Shown: positions 56,541 to 64,000 of the stretch, piece after piece
Layout: each line of letters opens with the position of its first letter
Numbering within the stretch: position 1 is the stretch's first letter
From: Gnetum montanum
Taxonomy: Eukaryota; Streptophyta; Gnetopsida; Gnetales; Gnetaceae
Length of the DNA stretch: 64,000 bases
NCBI GenBank assembly: GCA_015680685.1
Contig: MNCI01027436.1
Span: 413,211 to 477,210, forward strand
Direction: 5' to 3'
Position numbers and translations under genes: made by a program
Notes under the pieces: model-generated
Database searches by the model: none
Told to the model about the DNA's origin: nothing
The model's input: only the letters and a program-made list of their open reading frames with translations

Positions 56541-56822
56541 TGGTGATTTTTGCATTTATGATATTTATGCACTTTGATATTTTTCATGCATTAACCTAAT
56601 AACTATGAGAGTGTAAACTAACTAAATGAATGCATAAACACAGTAGAGAAATGTATATACAAAGTGAATAAATGTATAAACAAAGAAAACCAATGCATAA
56701 TAAGAAGAAAATAATGCTAATCTAAGTGAAAAAAATGCGACATAAGAAAAAAGGTAAAATAAAGGATGTGCAAAATTGGATAGTAGGTAGGCACCTAGCA
56801 GATTTTGGACTAAGGGGATACC

Positions 56823-57464
56823 TTAGTTATGCAATTGCTTCCTAACCCAATGTGGGTTAAGGGGCACATAGGTCTTGGTTTGCACTATTCGATAGTCTCC
56901 TTGACCCTCGCTTGCTATGTCAAAGAACAATTCTACCCAAAGGACATCCTCTAAGAGGTCATTAACTTCTACTAATTTTTTGAGTGGGTTCACCTCATGT
57001 GTTTCATTGTCTATCATTAGTGCCTTATCAGGAAATTCAACTTCCAAACCTTGCTCCATATCTATGTTGTTAATGGCCAAAGGGACAACATTATCACCAT
57101 GGATGATAACTTTTCCACCTTCATATGGGAGGTAAATTTTTTGATGAATCATAGAGGAGATGGCTTTTAATTGAGCTAGCCAAGGTCTACCTAATATTAA
57201 GTTAAAGCTTGGCATTTCCTCTATGACAATGAATTTGGCAATGGTGGGGAATTTCTCCCCTACTATGAAGGCTATGTTGATAGTGGCCTTGATGATGAAA
57301 CATGATCCATTGAAGGATTTCAAGCACATGATTCTCATTGGCTTAATTTGGTCTGTGAGGCCTAGCTTATCTACAATGGTGTATGGTATAATGTTTGCTA
57401 CTACTCCATCATCGATGTGCACTCTATGAATCTTACATTGCTCAACACATATGGTGATGAACAT
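56823..57464 (-). pseudogene. Gypsy aspartic protease
   Basis: A 213-codon open frame, the longest intact pol-type frame here. VHIDDGVVANIIPYTIVDKL carries the active site (family D-x-G-S/A-x-x-N; here DDG-V). FIVGEKFPTIAKFIVIEEMP and FNLILGRPWLAQLKAISSMI are the second and third conserved blocks (ILGRPWL). The C-terminal 90 residues have an acidic stretch. It lies downstream of the gag frame on minus. The first active-site residues suggest possible loss of the usual Ser/Thr/Ala. Confidence 0.85.
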
Positions 57465-57479
57465 GGGAGCTGTTATGAC

Positions 57480-58690
57480 CTTGCCCCTCTTGGGATTGAT
57501 CTTAATTGCTTCATTGCAAAATTCTAGGGATGTGGATCTTGATTCCTATGGTGTAGGAGGCAACATCACTACATGGATGGAGGTCTCATTTGTAGGACAT
57601 CCTTTGTAATAGGAATAGAGGTTAACATTTGCACCAGTGCTTTGTGATGAACAGATGAGGTCATGATTGGATCATATAAGCTCAATGTTATGTTTTTCTA
57701 TTTGAGTGCTTGTTTGACTTGGGCTAATGCACCCACAAAGTCTTTGTCATTAGCCATGTTCTTATTGGCCTTGACTTGTTCCATGTGGCCTAAGAGATGA
57801 ATCTCTCATGAAGGTAACTTAGGCTTCATTTGCCTAGTTTGTTTAGGGGCCTTAGTGCTCCCTAACAGTTTTCTCATTGTGGTCTCTTCAGTTGCCTTGG
57901 CCATGGGGACCATAGATATGGAAACTAGTTTTGGCGGACCTAGTGCTCTTTGGTCTTGATGTTGCCTAGCCATCTTGTCTATTAGACACTTATTATGTCT
58001 CCTTTGTTGCCACCTCGAGGGCCTACTAGTGTTAATAGCAATGTTACCCCTTTGAAAGGAGGGAACCAATGCATTAGCCACTATTAGTTTTTGGGCAGGT
58101 AAGGGGATAGCATGTTGTGATACCCTAATGATGAAAGGTGGTTGAGTGATTGCTATTGATTCAGCTTGTGGGGGGTCAGATCTTATGGACAGATGGGCTA
58201 ACTTAGCCTTCTCATTTTCTAGATTAATAGCTTCAATAATTTCTTTGATTGAGAATGAAACATTGATTCTACAGATATTGATAGTGGTGCCTTCTTCTTT
58301 GTTGTGCCAGAATTGGTATGTTTCACAAAAATACCACTCACCACTGTCTAAGAGAATGTGCCATAGGGGTGATGCTTGAAGTTGCATTTGAACTACCTTT
58401 AGAGAAAACTCCATAAATGGGTTGAAGTTCATCTCCATGATGATCATGGTCAACATGGATTTTTCTTGAATGGCCTTAAGGAATTCTAGCAACAATGTGA
58501 GGTGTTGTTCCTAAATAGGGGCTTGTGGTTTTGCAAAATCTCCTTGGACTAACTATCCAATAACACGAGCCTCTTGATGAATGCTGAAGGATTGGGCTTC
58601 TTGCTCTTCATGCTCTGCATGCTTGCCTTGGGCATTTCGCTACTCACTACAAAGGTTCTCCTTATGCTTCTCTTTTTGGGACCATCTACA
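57480..58690 (-). pseudogene. Gag-like region preceding protease
   Basis: An open frame at 57806-58495 with flanking pieces. IILLDSGEWYFCETYQFWH-like residues (about 58310-58370) and INVSFSIKEIIEAINLENEK are seen, then a basic C-terminal segment (RPSRWQQRRHNKCLIDKMAR), which would bind RNA. I recognise it as gag mainly from position upstream of protease; the classic gag core is not clear. The upstream part (58500-58690) has single stops. Confidence 0.5.
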
Positions 58691-59025
58691 AATAATCAAA
58701 GATTAGATGTTACTAAGGTGCTATTATTTATTATTAATAGATGTTAACCTTAGTCATGACATTAGGTCCATTAGGTTCGTTAGTTCATATGATTGCAAAG
58801 TTAAAAAAATTTATAGAAAAAAATTCCCAAAAGTATTTATCTTATTTATGATCCTTCGTAGTTGGTTTTCTTTGCTTATGTATAGCATATTATGTAGGTT
58901 ATAGTCCCTTTGATAGAAAAATTAAGGTTTTTGGAATAATACAATCTTACCCTTATAATATCTTCTAAGTGATAGCAAACTTTGGAGAATCGGCACAAGT
59001 TTCCCATGAAAGTACACAAACCCAC

Positions 59026-59047
59026 ACCCCCCCCCGGGCGCCCTCCA
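59026..59047 (-). other. GC-rich primer-site-like sequence
   Basis: On minus, one base after an LTR end GTTAGTCA, TGGAGGGCGCCCGGGGG begins. It includes nine consecutive C on plus (59027-59035). The CA-T-TGG spacing matches the other gypsy elements here. The tRNA is not assigned. Confidence 0.5.
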
Positions 59048-59048
59048 A

Positions 59049-59570
59049 TGACTAACTTGAACACTTCAAATTCAAATAGGTTCAAATGACACAAAAATTG
59101 AAGTGGTAGAGAGCCGAATATCACAAGTAGAAGTTGGTTGTGTAGAGCTCTAAGTCATGAGAGAAAATCTAAAAAACTCCCCTAGTTGCAAATGAGAAGA
59201 ATGGATTTTTGGACATCATGGGGATTATATATATAGGTTTTGTGAGACTCGTATTAGGTATTTGATGTTAAGGCTAACTCAATATTGGGTAGTCAATATG
59301 AAGGTCCATGAATATGCATTAAATGGGACAATTGAGCATGGAAAAAAATCTTTGTGATTGGTTGCAAGATTTAAGGTTAGGTCTAGAGTTGTAGGGTAAG
59401 TAGAAAATTAGTTGGAGGCACCGATAGTGTTAGAAAATGAAGTCGTCGATGTTAAAAGCTTAGGAAGATGCAAGAAAAAGGGTATAATATTGATTATGTG
59501 GAATGGATCAATTTAAATGATAAGAAAAAGCATAAAATTTAACAATAAAGTGTTTGGAAGGTGAAGAATG
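59049..59570 (-). repeat. LTR of the gag/protease element (right end unclear)
   Basis: The left edge TGACTAAC is adjacent to the primer-like site. TATATATA at 59226-59235 (read on minus CCTATATATATAATCC) is a promoter candidate, about 180 bp from the LTR end. I could not find the outer end or the matching 3' LTR. Confidence 0.5.
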
Positions 59571-59572
59571 AT

Positions 59573-60285
59573 GTGGTTGTGCACACAAGTACAAGTCACA
59601 ATAGTTACACAAGTGGATCCTCCCCAAAGTAGGCTCCAGCCTATAATGCCCTTGCATAACCACACCTAAAGATGTTTATAGGCACTAAAGGTGTTGAATG
59701 TAATACATAGCTATGGAAAAAACACACAAGTTCAAACCACCAATTTGAGGAAATATCTCTATGTTACACAAAACCATAAGTAGGATCATATAGATAGCAA
59801 GATAAGATGGATAGTAGAAAGGATTGCACAAAGTGGAACATGAGGGGTCTTACCATAGGCATAATGAATCCTTATGTGTTATTAATGGTTAAGTAATTAT
59901 TAATCCTTCTTTCCAAGATTCAAACCAAATCCAAACCACATTCAGTGAAATCACATTGTTTCATCACTTTGTTCGACAACCATAAGACTACCATAGTTGC
60001 AAGGAGTAACGTCACTTGGAATTTTGTCTATTTGAGGAACTTATTTAGGGCACATTGTTTTTTTTCTTTTTTTATTGAAATTTGAGAAGCTACCAACCTT
60101 TAAGTATGGGTTCATGTCTTTTTAATGGAACCCTTAGAAATTTATTCAGTGCCCTTTTATGGTATTCTCACTCCTATTTTTCGTTAGGTCTACAAGGATA
60201 TAATCACAGCCAAAGCAGTCATGATAGAAAATATAGAAGTAGCCAAAGAGAATCCACAAATATCCTTGATGTCATACCCTTCACA
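59573..60285 (-). repeat. Possible copia-type LTR
   Basis: TGTGGTTG on the left, CTTCACA on the right. Just outside the right edge CTCCCCCTTGG (60286-60296) reads on minus as CCAAGGGGGAG, a typical copia polypurine tract before TGTGAAGG. No second copy, primer site or coding domain supports it. Confidence 0.3.
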
Positions 60286-60644
60286 CTCCCCCTTGGTTCT
60301 ACACTTTTATATCTAGGCATAATGATTATGAATTTATTAGTAGTTTTGATGATGTAGAGGAGTATCATTATAACCAAAGTAAGAACCTCTTATTGATGGA
60401 ATTATTGGATGAATGATGTGACTCACTATCTGAATAACTAGGCCTTCATGACTAGACAACATAGAGAAAACCTCACCTCAATGGGCTACATGATCATTTT
60501 ATTCACAAGTGAGATTACATAATAAAGAAATTGAAAACAACAAATGAAAAAAGTTAAAAAGGATAGGAAAAATTGTATTAAAAAAGAAGAAAATGATAAA
60601 CAATTTTAAAATAAAAAATTATAAAACAAAAATATGAAAAAAAA

Positions 60645-60722
60645 CACTTATTAATTCTAAGTGTTAGAACAGGGGGTCTCCCCCATGACTAAATGGTTGG
60701 CTGTGAAAAGAATTAATAAGTG
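60645..60722 (-). other. Conserved inverted repeat after gag in element E
   Basis: CACTTATTAATTCT (60645-60658) and AGAATTAATAAGTG (60709-60722) are perfect 14-bp arms. The loop has GGGGGTCTCCCCC. Same place and loop core as in element B (28328-28400). Confidence 0.7.
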
Positions 60723-60779
60723 GATAGTTAGGATCCATGCATTTATAAAACATTGGTGAGCTTCCATTTCTGAGCCATT

Positions 60780-62457
60780 GGGTATCTCTTAGTTTAGTGG
60801 TGGTTGCATAGATAAATTATTGTTCACACACTTGATTGGTAAATGTATGATTGGTTAGGGTATGAGGTGTGTTAACATTCCAAATGTTTGAACCACGAGT
60901 GCACCCTTGATTATAATATGGTATGCATGGATTCATTTGTCTCCCCACACTACTTTGATTTGGTGTTGGAGCAAAAATGGGTAGTGGCCCTTGTGTAAGA
61001 TAAGAGGATAGTGGTAATGAGAAGGGAGGTGTTGCACTAGATTGGCATTGTGCTGGTTCAGATGATGTGGTCAATCCATGAATGTTTTGCTTCCACCTAT
61101 GGCCCTTTCTAAAGAAAGGATGTTTCTGAGTTTTCTATGGGGACCTATCAATATCAGCATTTCTATGCACATTCACAGCACAAGTGGCATTCATTTGTTG
61201 ATATTGTAATGTCGAACATTCTTGTGTCATTGGTGGTGGCATGTGATGTGGTGGAGTATGAGAATATTATGGATAGGATGGATGGTAAGAGGTGTGAGAT
61301 GGTGATCCCTTTGGAGATGTCATGGGTTGATGGTACTCGAGAGAGTAATAGCAATGATTTGAAGTAGAGGATGTATAACTAGTTAGAAAAATAGCACATT
61401 GAACATAATATCCATATGGTTTTGGTTGGTAGGAAAAATAGGGCTAGATTGGGTGTCGCCTCCCCCATGACTATGGATGTTGCCACTATAGTTGATGATA
61501 GTGTTGAGGCTAGTAATGAGTCCCCCTACGATAGTATGATTGGTTGTGGGACTATCTATCAATACTATGTGGAAAAGAAAATCTCCTAAACATGTGCTTT
61601 TGTACAAACTTCAAATTTAATGTGCTTGCTCAATACTCATGTAGATACAACAAAATTAGGAAATGCCCTTCAAATGGTCATATATGTAGATGTTACATTT
61701 GTTATCTTCATCTATGGTTGAGTCTGTAACCTCACTTTCTTTAGCCATTTTCCCTGTTTGTCAAAAAGTGTTCCTAGATATTTCTTGGTTCTTCTTCCTC
61801 TGTTTCCTATGATGGCATAATTTTTTTGTTAGATTCTCCTCTACCATTTCTATGAGAATTGTAACATTCTCATATATCCACTATGACATCCTATTAAACT
61901 TTGCTTCAATTTTTTCAATAGACTTCTACATTAGCAAGGTTTGTTGTGAAATCACCTTGTCAAGAGCTACCTCTTTTTCCTTACCATAGATATGGACCTC
62001 CTTCATTTGAAGAGTTGGGTCCTAGTGATTTTTCTGAATGTTCTCCCATTTGCATATCTCTCCTTCTTCTTTTACCACGTGCTTGATTAATGCATGGATT
62101 TGATGGATTTGTAGCTCATATAATTGACCTTAGGCATACATCCCAAGGGTCTCCCTTATTTCATTACAAAGCCCACCTATGATGTGGAAAAGTTTCCTTT
62201 CCTTAGAGAAACCATGGCCTAGCCATCTATTCAATAAGGAATAATATGTATCTAAGGCCATGTCCAAGGGTTCATGTTGTTCTTATCTCTATCCTTGCAT
62301 CTATCTCCTTAGGTTGAACATCCTTACATAGGTTTGGTATTTCTCATTGAAGAGTTCCAACATTATGGACCACCATTAGATTGAATTTGATTTCAATGAT
62401 CTATACCTCACTTCAGCTCTATTGATTAATGTCCTAGAAAAAAAACTTAAGCTTTTT
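60780..62457 (-). pseudogene. Element E gag, N-terminally deleted
   Basis: Matches B gag: RYRSLKSNSI, LFNEKYQTYVRMFNL, DMALDTYYSLLNRW, IGGLCNEIRETLGMYA, KVISQQTLL, and a C-rich remnant NKCNIYIYDHLKGIS near 61660. The tail includes IDSPTTNHTIVGGLI (compare IDSPTTNHSILVGLL in B near 27495) and a Pro/Ser/Gln-rich part at 61074-60817 ending VCEQ. Several stops and shifts. Confidence 0.78.
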
Positions 62458-62474
62458 CCATCCAATGGTGCTAA

Positions 62475-63360
62475 TGATAAGTGGTGAGGTACCCCTATGT
62501 CCAACCATATGAATCCCAAGTGTTCACTCATGATCTGATTAAATTCCATGGATGGGACTAGTTGTGCATCTAAATCATTATGCTTTGATCATATTTCACT
62601 ATCTTCCCACTTGGACTATTGGTAGGGTTTTCATGTATAGTTTAGTCCAAAGTGAGGCATGTGCTTAGTGTTTCCTAATCCTAAGCTACCCCTAATGACA
62701 ATAAAGAGATAAGTTAATTAAGCTAATAAACAATGAAAAGTAAAAGCTACACTAGCTTACATGCGATAAGTATTCATTTCTAACCATCTATTCACACCTT
62801 GGAATTTGCATAACTATTGCTAGAATTACCAAGCATATGTCACTAGGCTTACAAAATGATATACTACTGGGTTACCAAGTAACTACACTTAAGTGCTTGC
62901 AATTAGTCGTACTCATTTCACTTGATGAAAGGAATTGTAAAGAGTAATAAATGGAAACATTAACTAAGAAAAATAGTAAATAATTAAATAGTTAAAAGAA
63001 ATAATAAATCTAAGTGAATTGTGCAATGATGAAAGTAATCTCAATCTTTAGTTCTGGTCATGTAAAGTGTCCAAGTACATCACACTTGAATAGGGATGCC
63101 ATACAATTACAAACATCACACTGTGGGCATGCATTGGGAAATAATAGAAGTAGAAATAACAATCTATGAAAAAGCTAACTGAAATCTAAACTAAAAACTA
63201 TGTTCCAACTATGCACCCAAGTGTTGTATTTATAGGCTAGCATGGAGGAGATGATATCAGATATCTAACATTGTTTCCTAGGATTGAATATTGTGTATTC
63301 GATATCGTGGCTTCAATATTGAATATCTAATATTTGGGTAGACCAAATCATGACTCATTA
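62475..63360 (-). repeat. Element E 5' LTR
   Basis: TGATAAGTGGTGAGGTACCCC on the left, CTCATTA on the right (TCATCA decayed). TATTTATA at 63227-63234 (minus TATAAATA). U3 (63240-63355) has degenerate GATATC/AATATC units resembling a decayed version of the array at 1021-1160. Confidence 0.85.
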
Positions 63361-64000
63361 GGTAGTGTCTTCACTTCTTCAATAAGAAGATTAGGGCTAG
63401 ACAATACTTCTTCACTTTGGGGTATCAAGTCTCATAGGCAATCAATGCATGTCTTAGGTAGTATACTGACAACTCTACTTAATCATCTCATTTCTAATAA
63501 AGTAGAGAGGTAATGGATGTGTTAAAGATAGGAAGGTAGATGTAAAAATATTTATCCTTTTGTGGTGGATAGATCATGGGTATTTGTGCCAACTCTTGCT
63601 TAATGTTTTCAAAGGCTTCTTGGCATTGAGCCATCCACTCATAGTAAACTCCTTTCTTAGGTGTTATATGGATTGTAATTTATATATAAGTCTGGCAATG
63701 AACCTATAGAAAAATTATAATCTACCTTTTAATCCTTAAATATCCTTAAGGTAACTTGAAATTGCCAAGTTGGGTATGGCCTTAACCTTTTTATAATTAA
63801 AACATATTTCCACTTCAGATACTATAAAGCCAAGCATCTTACTAGTTTTAACACCAAAGAAACACTTCTTAGGGTTAAGCCTGAGCTCATATTTGAGGCA
63901 TCATTTTAGTAGGAGGTCAAGGTTATGTGCATGATCACTGGCCATTTTGGACTTAATGACTACATTGTCCACATAGTCATTAAGTAATCCTAGCATATAG
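63361..64000 (-). pseudogene. Tat-type RT/RNase H fragment (another element)
   Basis: On minus from the right edge: YMLGLLNDYVDNVVIKSKMA (catalytic YVDD changed to YVDN), LRLNPKKCFFGVKTSKMLGF, then an RNase H start with CLALIFLLKK and RHYL, where element E is inserted. It parallels 49059-49760 closely (for example LNPKKYVFGIKTSRMLGF there), so it is the same family. Continues beyond the window. Confidence 0.87.

Larger units (their letters stand above)
50590..56810 (+). mobile_element. Unclassified insertion-like block between RT and protease
   Basis: If the protease/gag at 56823-58690 and the RT-integrase at 47040-50530 once belonged to one minus-strand element, this 6.2 kb block splits it. 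Both ends carry related GGCC/TAGTTTAAGG units (50690-50760 and 56240-56540). It contains an ACTATGCT-type segment (50870-52160), tandem repeats and a multi-exon plus-strand gene. I found no clear target duplication or terminal repeat, so the boundaries are approximate. Confidence 0.45.
60645..63360 (-). mobile_element. Element E: relative of B, truncated
   Basis: On minus: LTR 63360-62475, degraded primer site, gag, then the same TKL...TQWL tail and inverted repeat as B, followed to the left by T-rich sequence on minus that resembles B's spacer. The leader and gag N-terminus are deleted: the primer site is followed directly by WKKLKFF, which corresponds to QKLKLF in the middle of B gag. It inserted into a Tat-type RNase H, whose frame breaks at RHYL next to 63361. 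The left (3') LTR was not found. Confidence 0.78.

Overview
This window looks like intergenic DNA from a large plant nuclear genome. The evidence is plant-type LTR retrotransposons (Ty1/copia with an initiator-Met tRNA primer site; Ty3/gypsy of the Tat/Athila kind with primer sites related to the Asp-tRNA type), a plant hAT transposase with GT-AG introns, decayed plant-like gene copies, AT-rich composition and heavy C-to-T decay. I found no intact host gene, tRNA, CRISPR array or prokaryotic feature. A gymnosperm or another plant with an old, slowly purged repeat load fits, but the species cannot be told from the sequence.

Layout. 1-1166: leader, primer site and 5' LTR of a minus-strand Ty3/gypsy element that runs off the left edge; it sits in an intron of a broken hAT transposase (1191-3290, minus). 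3300-5860: unassigned. 5860-13700: a low-complexity coding-like remnant and a CDK-like kinase pseudogene (minus). These are split by a nearly complete copia element (6430-11419) and by a solo LTR (12360-13358, perfect 5-bp target duplication). 13860-14980: short tandem repeats and a 5S-rRNA-like fragment. About 14980-24148: a CCR4-type deadenylase pseudogene (plus) split by Ty3/gypsy element A (15491-23485, perfect target duplication GTAGT). 24864-32434: element B, which has gag but no protease, RT or integrase, and has a large extra 3' reading frame. 32435-38090: mostly unassigned, with one LTR/leader copy and a tandem duplication. 38096-41460: a gag-protease-RNase H remnant (C). 42150-43430: an inverted copy of the 34 kb LTR/leader. 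43900-50530: an LTR-like block and a Tat-type RT-RNaseH-aRNaseH-integrase block, minus. 50590-56810: a block with tandem repeats and an unrecognised multi-exon plus-strand gene. 56823-59570: protease, gag and LTR of a minus-strand gypsy element. 60645-63360: element E, a relative of B, minus. 63361-64000: another Tat-type RT fragment.

Three insertions (copia, solo LTR, element A) hit coding-like sequence, and in each case the old reading frame continues across the junction once the insert and one target copy are removed. This dates the gene copies before the transposons.

The most unusual signals are: (1) several related LTR families carry a family-specific array of short palindromic units between the LTR start and the TATA box; (2) B and E share the same gag-only layout, implying a propagating non-autonomous lineage; (3) B has an extra 3' frame of roughly 630 codons, preceded by an AG acceptor; (4) the 52.5-56.1 kb block holds an undescribed multi-exon gene remnant. 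All alignments were done by eye, and percentages or family names beyond those stated were not computed.
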